From contig NC_135561.1 in assembly GCF_964340395.1 (NCBI RefSeq), forward strand, positions 671,001 to 735,000: a stretch of 64,000 nt of DNA, read 5' to 3'. The translations under genes were made by a program, and so were the position numbers. Below the pieces are notes generated by a model that saw only the letters and a list, made by a program, of their open reading frames with translations, did no database searches and was not told where the DNA came from. The stretch is from Glandiceps talaboti (lineage: Eukaryota > Hemichordata > Enteropneusta > Spengelidae). Positions 1 to 13,528 of this stretch are shown here, piece after piece; position 1 is the first letter of the stretch, and the number at the start of each line of letters is the position of its first letter.

Positions 1-3000
1 GCTACAGCCTGTTATTTTCTGGCAAGCAGAGTTGGTGAATATTTAGAAGAATATTAATTTAAAACCAACCCAGGATGTGGTTGTAATTTTCCAGGAATTT
101 GAGTGATGGATAAAGGTTAGAATGTAAATCTAAATACGAATACAGGATACGGGCATCACAAGATGCTAAATACATATGTATTTAGACCAACCCAGGCAAA
201 GTGACTTTTTCCAGGATTATAAATTCATTATTACTATTACATACATAATGGATGTTATTACATGTATTATGGATGCACCATGCACCATACAAGTGAAATT
301 ACTGGTATTAATGCATGATTTTCACTTCTCATTCAGGGACATTGTTATCTAATAAAATCATATTCCAGTACAAGTAATGTGAACGTTACTGGGATTCTTA
401 CTAGACTAGAGTGTTTGATGTGTCTTAGTTGACAAAGACAATATCAATATGACTATAGATAGTTTACTAGAATGGAAAACAAAATACTTCTGAATGTGAA
501 AGATGAAAGTGACTTCTCATTTCAAGTATGTGTTACAAAGGCAAGAAACTTGACTTTATTGTCTACATACATGTACTTTATCATGAGTATACATCAATCA
601 CTGCTTTTATATGCAACTCAAAGTTGTGGAAATGAAACTGTAAATGGGCACCTGTACCTGGCTAATGAGGTAGGCAGTGGCATGGCTACTCAGTAAAATG
701 AATGCAGCGTTGTCAATTCTCATTACTTTCTGTATTCAAGCTGTCGACACTAGCTGTCCACTCTTAGGTCTAGTGAAGATCACGTGTATGCATTCTTTAT
801 GCATTTCTAGAGATGTTAGTTTGAACTCTGATCAAGGACCTTGGCTCAAACACTTCAATGGAAAAGGGTAAATAAATGAAAGACCCCCAGGAAAGTAGGT
901 TAGAACTGAGGTTACAGTGCTCACAGAGAATCAATCATTTTGAGTTTACATTCACTGTTTCCTTTGCATTACTCTGACCTTGTGCTTTGGGTACTGGCAG
1001 AGATTCAAGGATTGCAATATACTGTGATCATGGCCAAGCACACAACCTCCTTCCTCACTCCCCTGGGGAGGGAGGGAGGGGGGAGGGGCTTTCACTGCCA
1101 TCCTCAATTCATGTACTTTTGAAACCCAGAGTCATTGAATCATTATTTTTCCCTGTTATGTATACATGACACTTCAGGGGTATAATATTATTATTCCTCA
1201 ATAAAGAATATTCCTCAAAATTAGGACATCTCGCTGTGACAGTGAGAAGAAATAATGATTGAAATCTTAGTTGTTTTGATTCACTACTTGTTAATTTCTA
1301 CTTCCTACTACTGCATGTACTTTAGAAGTGATATTCTTCCCTAAAAATTCTCTGTTAGTGAATCATGACAAGAATGCACTTATAAATACCAGCTGTAGGT
1401 GACGTGACTGTGTTCTAATTCACTTTATTTCATTGCTACACATTTTAGCAGCTGTTATTTGTTAGCCAATAACGAGATAACCATGTTGCATTGTAAGTGT
1501 GTTCGTACTGAAAAATACTGATTTTCAGAGAACTGAAATGAACTACGTGCAACTTTGCTGCAATGATGAATGGTTTTTTGACAAGTATTGGGAAGGGAAA
1601 TGTCATACTTAAGAAGAAGTAAACTAATAAATGAGAAAAGATACCTAAACATTTACTCCACATAGACCACTGCAAAGATACCCCCACTCAGAAATTACAT
1701 GTTAAAGAAAAATCTAGTGACACTCAAATTTCAAATATTTAGTGTTATACCACACTGTAAATTGTATATCATTCAGGTCAGGTTAGGTTAGGTATAAGAC
1801 TACACAGCCTTGGGAACAGTTTTACTATGAATCTTTTCCTGCTGTTTGCCCAAGTTTAGGCTTATTGATTGCATGAATACCATTGTAAACAGGAAAATGT
1901 ACTGTAAAATAAAACTGAAATTTTACAGGAACAAAGTAAATGTAACCTTTCTATTTTTCTTTAGATTTCCCCTCAAATAATGTTGACAGGAAATATGGTT
2001 CAGGAGATAAAAGTTAGAGGTTTTTAGGACAAAGGGTTTGTGTAGTGGGATGGAGCTGTGTATGTAAACATGAGTGGAGAAATTCCAAATTTTTAGTATG
2101 TGTGTGTTCCACAAGTAGTCATGAATACTTATAACCCTAAACAAAATGGTTGAATGCAAGTTGAGGCCGAAACAGAAGGCAAAGTCAGCTAGCAAGTGAA
2201 GCATGAACACTAATGTATGGGCATTTCCACAACAAAAGAAATCACCGACCAAAAGATGAAAGCAAAGAAAATCTGTCTTTTCATGACTGTGTCAACAGTA
2301 TTTCAAAGAGGATGAAACAAGAGGTGCAACCAGGGATGGTGTTCCCCAATAACACCGTGTGAATACATAGGCTTTGCTGACTTTATGACTTTTCTTGTGT
2401 AGTGTTAAGATGATCAGGTTGCTAGTCCAGGATTGTATGTGGTATGCTGGCCATTCCAAAAAGTAGTGTTAGCCATGCAATGGTTAGAACTAGGGTGATC
2501 CTGAAATAACATACATTTGCTAAATACTACATTGCAAGTCCTTTCTGAAATTCTATTTCATTGTCCTATCTGTGGTTTGAATAGTGTTGTGTTTTCAAGA
2601 ACTCTTTCAGTAGCAACAACTTGTTTACAGGCATCAAGACAAAGTATTAAAGGTACATGTAATCATCTCTTTGAAAGTTGAATGGTGACAGAGATTTCTT
2701 TCTTGTCACAAACATACATGTAGACAGTCACACTTACCAGTTTTAATAGCCAGAATAAGACTACAAAGTTGTGATGTCATATTGATCTTTATCAGAGAAC
2801 TCAAACAAAACATACACTTTAAAATGTGTGTCCAAAACAAGTCTCCAAATAAATGATGTTTGGATCAGGTGTAGATAATAGTATCGTTTGTGTGTATAGC
2901 TGGTCATCTCTGTATCAAAGTCTGTTGTCCTTTTGGATAATTAGAAGTACTATTTGACAATTTCAGGATAAAAGTATATACATGTATGTATTTCTACCAT

Positions 3001-3088
3001 GTATGTGTTAATGTGTTTGAAAGTGGGTTGATCAGGTAAGATGTAATTGCTGTCAACAATTGAAAACAGCAAACAAATAAAGCAACAC
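1..3088. other. AT-rich non-coding sequence
   Basis: Only short random frames with no paired splice sites or recognisable domains. Apart from the G-run cluster at 1065, nothing is seen. It is probably syndecan intron 1 or upstream DNA. Confidence 0.5.
1065..1088 (+). other. G-quadruplex-type G-run cluster
   Basis: GGGGAGGGAGGGAGGGGGGA followed by GGGG: five or more G-runs separated by single A residues, isolated in AT-rich DNA. Confidence 0.6.
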
Positions 3089-3089
3089 A

Positions 3090-3090
<1 letters not shown>

Positions 3091-3125
<35 letters not shown>

Positions 3126-3272
3126 TACACACACAAATAAAAATTGTACCCGTGCAATATCATATGGAAATCCACCAAGTCCCACTGTTGCATCATGGGA
3201 AATGAGATTAGACTTTCTTTGTATGTTGGAAACCACAGTTTCTTCAGTAATGTATGTATGTATGTATGTATG
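3091..3272. repeat. (AC)n and (TGTA)n microsatellites
   Basis: (AC)n at 3091-3135, with two short interruptions, and (TGTA)n at 3251-3272. Confidence 0.95.
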
Positions 3273-5524
3273 TACATACATTGGCATTCATTGTTCCAGA
3301 CACAGATGTCAAACATTGCCAAGGGGATGGCAGGTACCAATTACTATGACATGATTCTTTTCATTGTTTTCTAAGTTTTTTTAGTGAAGTAATGGAACAA
3401 AAATATGTGAAGAATGAATAATCTAGTAAGAGAAGGAGTAGAAATGATTGCTACTGGTTACATTTACCCAGATCCATTGCTGAAGTTATTATATTCTTAC
3501 TTGTAAAAATCATACACACTAATGTTAATCCCCAAAACTGTTAATTGCAAGCTGTTCAGATGTACGTGTATGCATATTGAATGGTTGTATGAACTCTTGG
3601 CCCTGCAATTTCCCTATTTACATTTTGTGAAATAATCCTCCGAAATTGAAGAGAAAAATAGATATTAAAAACATCTACTCTCAGATATTCTGTAGTAAAC
3701 AATATTTAACTGATTTGAATCTCACCTGAAACAGTTACTAACAGCAAAAATATGAAGAATCGTTAAAAAGTGAAGAGTTACTGTTTCTGACAGAGAAATG
3801 ATTTGCATGGATTTAATGTACATACTTACATGTATATTAGTTTTTGTATTAGCTTGGTATTGTAAGGGTTGAATTGTTAGCAACATCATTTGGTCTGTTT
3901 ATGAGGGATTGAAAATATTAAATTCTGTAACTAGAGACTGTCATGTATTATTTTTAATGACCACAAACTAATATTTGTTATTAAAACATAACACCACATG
4001 GCAAATATATGTCAAAACATGGCTTATGTCTTATACCACTGGTGGTATAATTTGATGTTGTTGGAAGTGTGTTGTGCAGCTGGTGTTGTTGCTGTTGTAA
4101 TCTTTACTGTGTGTGTCCCTGGGTACTGTACGGCTAATTAGAGTGGAGATGACATCCTTTGTAAATGACCTGGGAGTTTACTACTTTACTAGTACAACTA
4201 AGATGCGACTCAAAACTAGGGTAAGTCATCTGGGGTTCAATGTTTGCAAATATTTTCCTAAAATTATAGGTCCCTTGAGATGTGTATAGTTAAGTAATAT
4301 TTATCCCTCTTGTACTAAAATATAAACCATGACTTGTGAAATGGCCCGTGTTGTATTTAATAAATTTGAAATGACCTGTATTTTGTAGAATTTATTGCCA
4401 TGTGTTTAACACGTTCAAAACATCAATATTTATAAATATGTTAGTCTAAAATTTTATACCAAGTGATAAATTCTCAAGTCTGTGATCCTGGCTATCTGGT
4501 TCTATAGTATACGTCACAGCAAAAAAAAAACAATTTATAGGATGCAGTATCGGGTGGAAATTTTCTGTAGCTGGGAATCCACTATATCTTATTCTGATTA
4601 GACATGTACTATGTTGTTATATTGTAAGACATGAAATGGCCTTTAGGACTCACAGGAGGCATAGATCCCAGACCAACTATTAACTACAGATCTCTGTTAT
4701 AAAATACAGCTGTTGTAAGATGTAAACTTCCTGTTTTGAATTTTTAAGTGTAACTTGTATTCCTGTGAACTGTTACCCTGGAATGTACAACTGATTCTGT
4801 TACCCTGGAATGTGCAACTGATTGCAAATCTAGTTTTAGATACAGGCACACGTGTATAAGAAGACAAGCTGAAAGATGTGATGACCAGATTATCTTTGTA
4901 GTAACCAGATATTTTTTCAGTGACATTTTCATTGTTCCTCCCTGCTTTAGAGAAAGCAGAATAAATTGAACACAAATTAGGTATCGTATGTTGATGCTGA
5001 TGAAAAAGTCACTTTTAGTTGATCTGAAGAAAGTAAAGTCCAGGGTTATCAGACCAACATATATTTTTAAACAATCTGACAATTTTGACGTGACAGGTAC
5101 AGTCTGTATTGGGGGCTCAGGTGAATGGATGGATTCTATGACAATCAAAAGATATTAAATCAGAAAATATTATTATATTTGTGTTCTTCAATTTTGAACT
5201 CTGTCTAAAAATAGCCAATGTTAATTAATTTTGATGAGTACGTACCTTTGTGGTGATTGTCTTACTGGGATAGCTTTAACTTTATTGATGATATTATACA
5301 GAGATTATCCACACACAGACGCATGTCTGCAGAAATTAATCTGAAGTCTGAACAAGGTTGATTGTCATTTTGTAAAAAAAACAACTAATTGAACAAACAA
5401 GTTCAACCTTTTTAATTAAGATTTTAGTATTATTTGATTATAATATTCAATGTTAGACCTACATGTTTAGATTTAGAAAATGTGTAGAAGAAAGTAAATT
5501 TGTATTCTGGCAACTTTTAGATGT
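3273..5524. other. AT-rich non-coding sequence
   Basis: No gene, RNA or clear repeat seen. A small duplication, TGTTACCCTGGAATGT(A/G)CAACTGATT, lies at about 4770-4825. Confidence 0.5.
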
Positions 5525-5865
5525 GATGATGTTAATTTTGGGTGAGGTGGAATGGGGTTTTTGGTTAATTGGGAGTGAGGAGCAAGTGGGTGATGTCATT
5601 TGGAGATGGGGGATAATTGTGGATGAGGGACAAGAGGGGGTGATGTTATTTGGGGATAGAGATATGGATAATTGGGGTTGTGGTCAACTAGGGATGATGA
5701 GCAATTGGGTGTTGATGTCAGTTTGGGTGAGGGGAATTGGGGTTGTTGTCAATTGGGGTTAGCAGGGATTTGGGGGGAGGGGGTGATGTCAATTGGGGTG
5801 AGGGGAATTGGGGTTATGGGAATGAGGGTTATGATCCATTGGGGTGAGAGGGCATTGAGGGTGTT
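5525..5865 (+). repeat. G-rich degenerate tandem repeat with G-quadruplex potential
   Basis: Repeated TTGGGGTGAGGGGAATTGGGG-like units of about 18-25 bases. GGGGTGAGGGGAATTGGGGT followed by TATGGG (5795-5820) meets the four-G-run rule for an intramolecular quadruplex. A ~100-codon frame crosses it, with low-complexity Gly/Val/Trp content, and is not credible as a gene. Confidence 0.75.
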
Positions 5866-6483
5866 GGTGGTATTATTATACATATGTACATGGTAGTTTA
5901 GTCATCAAAACACACCCCAAAACTTATCCTGTACATGTATGTTTACATTGACATAGACACTGCATGTGATGATAATTTGTCTCACATTTAAATCTGCAAT
6001 CTTTCAGAGATGCAAACATTATTTGATATGTTCATGAACTGACATGTCCTAACATGTAGACAACATCACATGTCAGTTTAATTTGACCAAATCTAAAATA
6101 CTAGAAAACTGTCATCTTTATCTTTATTGGCATTATTTATCGCATGAAAGATGTCAGTTAATTGACCATAATCCTAGAAAATATCTTTTTCTTTATTCAA
6201 ATTATTGTCATTTTTTATTCATCTCATGAAAGATGGCAGTTAATTGACTAAAATCGTAAAATGTTATTTTTTTTCTTTATTGGCATTATTCCTTGTATAG
6301 CACTGGATCAACATCATATATTGTTGAAGTGATGATGATGATTGGATGGTACATTTACCTCAGTTCATCATCACCATTGATAGGATACTGAAATCATTAA
6401 ATTTGTATGATCACATTGGTGAGTCTGTGTGGTTTGAAGATAGAGGAGACGAAGCTCATGTAATGGCTCAAATCATGCAGACA

Positions 6484-6603
6484 GAAAATATAGGGAATTG
6501 TACATGTACGTGCAGGTAGCAAATGTAGGGACTTGTACATGAAGGTAGGGAATATAGGGACTTGTACTGAAGGTAGCGAATATAGGGACTTGTACTGAAG
6601 ATA
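6484..6603. repeat. ~28-bp tandem repeat, about 4 units
   Basis: GGTAGCGAATATAGGGACTT then GTACTGAA, with the first units changed. Confidence 0.8.
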
Positions 6604-7220
6604 ATAAAATGTAGTGTAGGTAGACTTAGTATATTAACATGCAAAATAAAATGGCCTATAGTTACACACTGTATGTGCAAAATGGGCATGCAATGGCTTG
6701 TACATGCAGTGAGAAAATAGGGCTTGTACCTGTACTTGTATACATACATACATGGCATGTACAAATTCAATAAATCGCATACAATGAATTTGTACATGAT
6801 AGTGTATATGTTGACTTTGAATATAGCAGTGGCTTACGTATACATGAAAATGGTGAATATATTTTAGGGGCTAATATACATATATGTGCATGTACATGCA
6901 ATTTATAAAGTACAATCTTGACTTCATGTAGTTCATATACAATGTAGTCATTATCTCACTTTATTAACCCTTCATTTTGATGGAGTTTGTCCTTCAACTC
7001 ACCAGAGTAGGTCATTGTTATAACAATTTATTTTCATTATTCAGTATTTTTATAACTTTATTTTGTGTGGGAGGAAGTCAACAATGGATAATCTTTAAAA
7101 ATAGTATACATGTACATGTACATAAGTCATTGTATATAACATGGATACAACAAGGCATTCATTTATCACCTGACTGACCATGGGAATATTACATGTAATA
7201 GTCCCTTACATGTAGTCCCT

Positions 7221-7232
7221 GCTGTCTGTCTA

Positions 7233-7281
<49 letters not shown>

Positions 7282-7284
7282 GTT

Positions 7285-7332
<48 letters not shown>
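7221..7332. repeat. (CTGT)n microsatellite
   Basis: About 28 tetranucleotide units with small interruptions (CTAT, CTCTGTTTGTTTG). Confidence 0.97.
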
Positions 7333-7542
7333 ATTTCATTGTTTAAATAGATGGTCTTTGGTATGCAAGGTTAGATCTGTTTTTAGATCTGTTTTTAGTC
7401 ACAAAGTTAATGGTGGTCTTATATTGAAAGAGTTTGTCTACATAGATACAGAAAGAATTCAGGAAATTGACATGTATATGTACTTCATGAATTTGAAGTC
7501 TGCTTTATAATAACCTTTCCTAAATCTGTTTTGTTTTTAATA

Positions 7543-7556
7543 CCCCCCCCCCCCCC
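7543..7556. repeat. C homopolymer
   Basis: Fourteen consecutive C residues. Confidence 0.9.
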
Positions 7557-7770
7557 ATGGTTTGGATGATCATGAGTACTTTATATCTTATCAGTGGTGA
7601 CCACTGGAATTCAACAATATTGCTTTCTTCAGGACCATCTTTATGTACATTGTACAGCCCTGCTGACAAGAATTGTATTTTACACCCACATTTTATATTG
7701 AATCCTAATCAGCCTTGAAATACCTACTACTGATAGTTACTTATTAATATTACAAATGACATTCAAATGC

Positions 7771-7847
7771 TCAGAATACAATAGTACAATACATGTATGC
7801 ATATATGCCCAGAATACAATAGTACAATACATGTATGCATATATACC
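7771..7847. repeat. 38-bp tandem duplication
   Basis: CAGAATACAATAGTACAATA then CATGTATGCATATAT occurs twice. Confidence 0.85.
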
Positions 7848-8514
7848 TCTGCGTGTCCTTGCACTTATCTGGTATGGTTTAATTGTAGTGTATATGAAAG
7901 TCACTGTTGAATGAGTCACAACAGACCATCAGCAGTGTTAGCTTGTTAGTGGTGAAAGAATATATCATTTATCATCAATTCACTGCCATTTTACATGCAC
8001 ACGTATTGTACATAGTTTCTTCTGAATATTATCTTAACAATTGAAAAAAAAAATAACAAAATATTATTTTGCAACATATTAGGAAATAAATGCATTTTTT
8101 TGCAAATGTATGTTTGTGTTATTGCATAGTGAAATCATATCCCATGACATGTCGTGCCGAGATGATGGTCTATCCAGGGTTTGTTGTTTATATATTACAG
8201 CTCTACAGTGAGACTGCCATATAAGAGAAATTAGCCATCCTTTAAGTGATTAGTTGACATTCTAGCTAGAATTGACAGGTGCTAGTGGATATTAGGGGTA
8301 ATTGATATGAAATATACTATGGTCTCAGTTAGGCTTGATCATTTGATTTTTTGCACTGTTTGTCATAGACATTATGTTAAAGATTAGTGGTGCCAGTAAT
8401 GTAAGTACCTTGACTTAATAATAGATAAGAAATACATACATGCATAGAACAGATTATAAATATAAAGACTTGCATATTATAAAAATATGTTTGCATTTAT
8501 ATTCTTGTAAGCGT

Positions 8515-8515
<1 letters not shown>

Positions 8516-8579
<64 letters not shown>

Positions 8580-8580
8580 A
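8516..8580. repeat. (CA)n microsatellite
   Basis: Uninterrupted CA dinucleotides over about 63 bp. Confidence 0.97.
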
Positions 8581-8943
8581 ACATACCCAAATAAATCGTA
8601 ATGTACACACTTTTTATATACATACGTTTATATGTATAACATACATTTGTATATCCATGTACAAATGTTCACTCACATACATGTATATACATGTACCTAC
8701 AGACATACAGACAGACAGACATGTACATTTTGTACTTCAATATTCACATAGATAGACAGTCAGACTTACATCTAGACACACATGCACATGTATTTATACA
8801 CTCAGCTGGAACAGTACATGTATGTACCTGTGAAATTAACGTAAATTGTACTAAATTTGAAGCAAATGTGTAGTTATTTTCATAGATGGTGATTTCAGAT
8901 GACACATAGTTCATATGCCTTGTGTATGATCCTCTATGTATAT

Positions 8944-9060
8944 TGATATGGTGTACATCGTGTATAACATTTTAACCTTCTGATATGATGTACATCATGT
9001 ATAGCACTGTAACCTTCTGATATGATGTACATCGTGTGTAAGTTACACTGTAACCTACTG
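8944..9060. repeat. ~37-bp tandem repeat, 3 units
   Basis: TGATATGATGTACATCGTGT then ATAACACTGTAACCTTC, with small differences between copies. Confidence 0.85.
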
Positions 9061-9424
9061 ATCTGTCCTACAGTAATATATTATTACACAGCTGGTCACT
9101 TGTTTTAATAGCCTCAGCTGTAAATGTTTATTTTTACATATCAAATTAGTCCATCAATGTTCATATATTCCATAAATATGTGAAGGCTACCAGTATTTCA
9201 TAGATTACATATAAAGGAGAAGTAATTATAAACCCACAACATACAATACATGTGTGTGTGTGTATGTACTGTTATAGATGTGAATTGTGGAAGGAATGTG
9301 TGCCATCATGGCAGTAAGATTGTTGAAATTACCAATATGTAGAATTTTCTTTAAAATTGATGTGTAAGTAATTGTATAGTATAAGTGCAGATGTGGACGT
9401 GTGGGTCTTATTCCATACTGTAAA

Positions 9425-10215
9425 AATAGGCATGGTACAAAACATGAAATTTGATTTCAAATTCTTGTATCTAAATTTTAATGTCACTCAAAACTCACGA
9501 TTTATTTCAAATTTGAGTAGTACTATTTCTAAATGTAAATGTTGTAATAAAAATGTCTACTCACAGAGTAAAAAAAATTCAGAGAAGCGAATCTCAAATT
9601 TTCACTGACATCTCATCAGCATCATCAAGGGTGTAGTACAATGGGCTATTGTTGTCAGCATCATCAAGGGTGTAGTACAATGGGCTATTGTCACACTCCC
9701 ATCAATGCTGAGGAGATGTCAGTGATTTTTTTTGACTCTGTGAGTAGTAATTTTCAGTACTAAGTACATTTGTATGCACACAGAGTCAATAAAAATCATT
9801 CTTGCATCTCTTGGCAGTATGGAACCCTTACATAACATGCATTTATTGTATTATGTTACTTGTATACTATTATATAGTTTTAACGTCACAAAATATGACA
9901 TTTATTTCAAATTTATGTACAGTATATTTCCTTGTCTCCAAATGTTTTACTGACAGCGTAGAACTCTTGCACAGATAATTTTAATGTTACAAAACATGAG
10001 ATTTTGTTATTTCCAATTTGTGTTCCTTGCAGTGCAGATCAGTTACACATACATACATTTATTGTAGTGTAAAGTTTTAATGTCACAAAACATGAGACAC
10101 ATATTTCAATTTAAGTCTATTTCTGTATCTCCAAATGTGTTTTTTGTAGCTGTAGTGCAGATCGATTACATAGAAATACTAGTTTGAATGTCACAAAACG
10201 TGAGATTTTATTGTC
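9425..10215. repeat. Diverged tandem modules containing TGTCACAAAACATGAGA
   Basis: The block TTTTAATGTCACAAAACATG AGA, ATTTCAAATTTG.GT and TGTATCTCCAAATGT.TTT recurs roughly every 100-130 bp (9428, 9478, 9880, 9980, 10077, 10186). The fold-back element at 9557-9747 appears to interrupt it. Confidence 0.6.
9557..9747. mobile_element. Fold-back (MITE-like) element
   Basis: The outer arms CTACTCACAGAGT (9557) and ACTCTGTGAGTAG (9735-9747) are inverted. Inner arms CACTGACATCTCATCAGCAT and ATGCTGAGGAGATGTCAGTG pair at 19 of 20 positions. Between them a ~39-bp segment (AGCATCATCAAGGGTGTAGT...) is duplicated. The left arm has an extra ~23 bp. A partial relative (CACAGAGTCAATAAAAATCA) follows at 9779. 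Confidence 0.65.
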
Positions 10216-10777
10216 AAATTTTGCAAAGCTTTTCAACTCAGATGAGAGTGTGTCTGCTTATCCATTTCACAGACCTAGTAAATCCTGTTGGTTTGTTAGT
10301 CAGCACACTGAGTTGTTGCAAATATGTGCAGTGCACAGTTCAAATCATTGCATGGGTATATAGATACAGATGACAGACATAGTAAACTACTTTACAAACA
10401 TTAGGTTTTATTTCAAAGTCCATATACATGTATATACAGTGTGTTGTTTAATTTATAATATGCTTGTTACAATTAACATCCATTTCATACACAGATAGTC
10501 TTGTTTCCTACATGTATACAAGTTACGACCACTATGATTATCTCCACCTACATGTACATGTACATGGAGAGGACTGACCGTAGAGGATGTTCACAGGTAT
10601 ACATGTAGGTACTAGGCTAATACTGTATACAGACTGAACATCACTTTTCCAATAAACTTCAGGTTTAATTTAAAAAGAAAATCAAATGTGTACATATGGC
10701 ATTCAATTCATAATGTATTCATAGCTATTCATAGCAACAAAGAACGCATTCACAGACGTACTCTGTAAATATCCACA

Positions 10778-11080
10778 GGGTTGTCGGTGGCCGAGTGGTT
10801 AGCTCGTACGCCTCTTACGTCTGCAGTCTGGGTTCGAACCCGCCTGGTGTTGGCTGGGTTTGATTTAAAAAAATTTAACTAGGTCTGCATGTAAGAAGGG
10901 TGATGCTCAGTTTGACCCAGCCGAACAACGCAGGTTTTCCCCGGGCACTCCGGTTTCCTCCTGCTTCTTCAACACTAGGGCACTCGGGCGCTGCTCTGCG
11001 GCGACCATTCAACAAATTTCCGAATTTATTTGGACAAATAAAGATTATTATATTATTATATTATTATTATTATATTATAT
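10778..11080 (+). mobile_element. tRNA-derived SINE, apparently full length
   Basis: The head has RNA polymerase III promoter boxes. The A box TGGCCGAGTGG lies at 10788-10798 and the B box GGTTCGAACCC at 10831-10841, within a tRNA-like sequence. A GC-rich central part follows (CCCCGGGCACTCCGGTTTCC, 10939 on), of the kind seen in the conserved core of several animal SINE families. The 3' tail is GGACAAATAAAGATTATTA followed by TTA repeats, resembling a LINE-type 3' end. It is not a functional tRNA gene because the acceptor stem and 3' part do not fold back properly. Confidence 0.85.
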
Positions 11081-11499
11081 CAGAATTAATTTAAAATCTA
11101 CATGTATGAAGTGTCTAACTTTGAATATTTTTGTAGCAGTGTAAACCCATTTTACAGACATACTAATTCATCATACTTCCCCCAGAAAAAAAATCAGGTT
11201 TAATTGTACATCTATATGCAGTCTTTCAATTCCAATGTTTACGTACATTTCCTGTTTCACAGAAATTCATACCATGCAATCAAATTTAAAAACCAGAAAG
11301 ATAATTTGAGAACTGCTAAATGTAATGTGTACATCTCTGATATCAGTCAAATACATATGTATTGATCCAGTTTGTCAGACACTCAGGGATCAATTACATA
11401 CTTGAATATAACTGCTGATCCATCATTCACTGCATTGTCTACATATAGAATTATGTTAATTGAAACTACCATTTATCACTTAATGCTGTGTTTGGAATT

Positions 11500-11960
11500 C
11501 ATGGTAGGTAAATAAATTACTTACTCTGTTATGTATAAATTGCAATTATTAGGTGATCTGAAAATTAGCTTTGTTTGGAATAATAAATAAATTAATCAGG
11601 AAGAATTACTATGTATAAATTTCAATTATATGTTGATTTGAAAATTTACTATGTTTGTAGACAACAATACATTTCTGAGATGGAGAATTCCTTTGAATGT
11701 GTATAAATTACACTTATTGAAATAATTATAAAATGTTGCTTTGTTTGGAATATGTAGTAGGGAAATAAATTAACCAGAAGGCAAATGATACCGAATGTGT
11801 ATATCCTGCAATGATTACTTGGAAGGCAAATAACACAAATTGGTACTATACATTTTGTAAACTGCAATGATTAGTTAATGAATTTTGCTTGGAATAAATG
11901 TTCATGGTAGATAATTAATTCACTTTGAAGGGAAACTATGCTCAATGTTATTAATTACAA
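11500..11960. repeat. Diverged tandem repeat, about 90-110 bp unit
   Basis: The recurring order is GG.AAATAAATTA, a TAATCAGGA or ACCAGAAGG part, ATGTATAAATT(G/T)CAATTA, TTGATTTGAAAATT and GCTTTGTTTGGAAT. About four to five copies, heavily diverged. Confidence 0.65.
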
Positions 11961-12529
11961 TTTCTTTTTTTAGGTCAGCAGAGGTTTTATTGTGTGTGAA
12001 ATACAGAGTTGGTGAATTATTGCTGTTGATAAGCATTTATACTTGTTACTATTGTTAAGTAATTTGGATATAATCTTGTTAGAAATACATATTGCCCTGC
12101 ATGCTTTAGGTCACAAATTATCAGCCAATTTGAATGTTATTGAGTTCATTGATTGTCATTTACCTCAATTAAGATTAAATTCCTTAAACTTTTAGAATTT
12201 AGTGTACAAATGCTGATGAAGAGATCTGTTAATTGAAATGAAGCATATGAACGGGGTAATAGAGTCAAATATAAGGTAAATCTGGAAATGTTTGCTAAGT
12301 CGGTGGAAAACAAAAATGCAAAAATATGTACATGTAGTGACTATTAATGCCACCTTGTACTTGAACACGATGTACCAGTCTGATAATTAGTAAAAATTAG
12401 TTTTTCTGAACTATCTGAAGACTGTGAAATCTCAAACGTTTGTTAGTGAAAATATCTAGGTTTATAGTTGTTGATGACGTCTTCAAAGTAATAAGTATAA
12501 ATGTAGAAACAGAGCAAGGACAGATAGTA

Positions 12530-12945
12530 TAATATGTCTGCATAAAGAAGTCATTGATATGTAAAGTAAGATAATATATGCATAAAGAGGTCACTATATG
12601 TAAACTGAGATACAGTATAATATATGCATAAATAGGTCATTGATATGTGAACTGAGATACTGTATAATATATCCACAACAGGTCATTGATATGTAAATTG
12701 AGATACAGTATAGTATATGGATAACATGTCATTGAATGATATGTAAATTGAGATACATTATAATATATGCATAACAGGTAATTGATATGTAAACTGAGAT
12801 AGAGTATAATATATGCATAATAGGTCATCGATATGTAAATTGTGATACAGTATAATATATGCATAAAGAGGTTATTGATATGTAAATTGTGATACAGTAT
12901 AATACATGTATATGCATAACAGGTCATCGATATGTAAATTGTGAA
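12530..12945. repeat. ~46-bp tandem repeat, about 8-9 diverged units
   Basis: Consensus ATATGTAAATTGAGATACAG, TATAATATATGCATAACAGG, TCATTG, with AAAGAGG in place of ACAGG in some units and a TGAATG duplication in one. Confidence 0.88.
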
Positions 12946-13528
12946 TGAAGTAGACCCTATTTAGATGTAGATTTAATACCTAAGAGCTTCTCATAATGTT
13001 TATTTGGGTTACAAAGCTATGAATAAATAGTAATCCAACAAAACCAGTTATGAATAATTACAGTATTTGAGAAACATCACATGTAGTGTATACCCTCTTT
13101 AAAGTCACAGTATGGGGGCAATAGTGTAGATTGATATATGCCACTTTTGTGCAACTTATAAGGATACACATTGTGTATATAAATGTGGGTGTACTCGACC
13201 GCATCATTCCAGAAACTAATAATACCTACTGTACATACTCTACTCATTACTAGGATGGAGTGATAAAAATAAAAATAGCCCATCGATCTGTTCTTCTAGG
13301 AGCTATGAATTTTCCAGGTATAAATAAGACGTGATTTCCATATAACAAGTGTGGATGTGTATATACAGTACATGTACATACATGTATGAACTGATATGTT
13401 TTATGATTATCAAGTCTATATTTATGGCTATACCACATAATTGTAATATTAAACATTCCTGTATAGTTAATGTTGTCAGTTGCAGGTTGTAACTGTATAT
13501 ACGTGAAATGGACTAATTTCTCAAACAT

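Noticed and set aside
677-871. Possible signal-peptide exon (MNAALSILITFCIQAVDTSC) for syndecan exon 1
   Set aside because: The start is hydrophobic, but the only nearby donor is weak (TTAG|GTCTAG). Such short hydrophobic frames are frequent in T-rich DNA, and nothing links it to the exon at 32195.
10778-10860. Functional tRNA gene
   Set aside because: A and B boxes are present, but the 3' half does not pair with the 5' end, and a SINE body and ATT tail follow directly.
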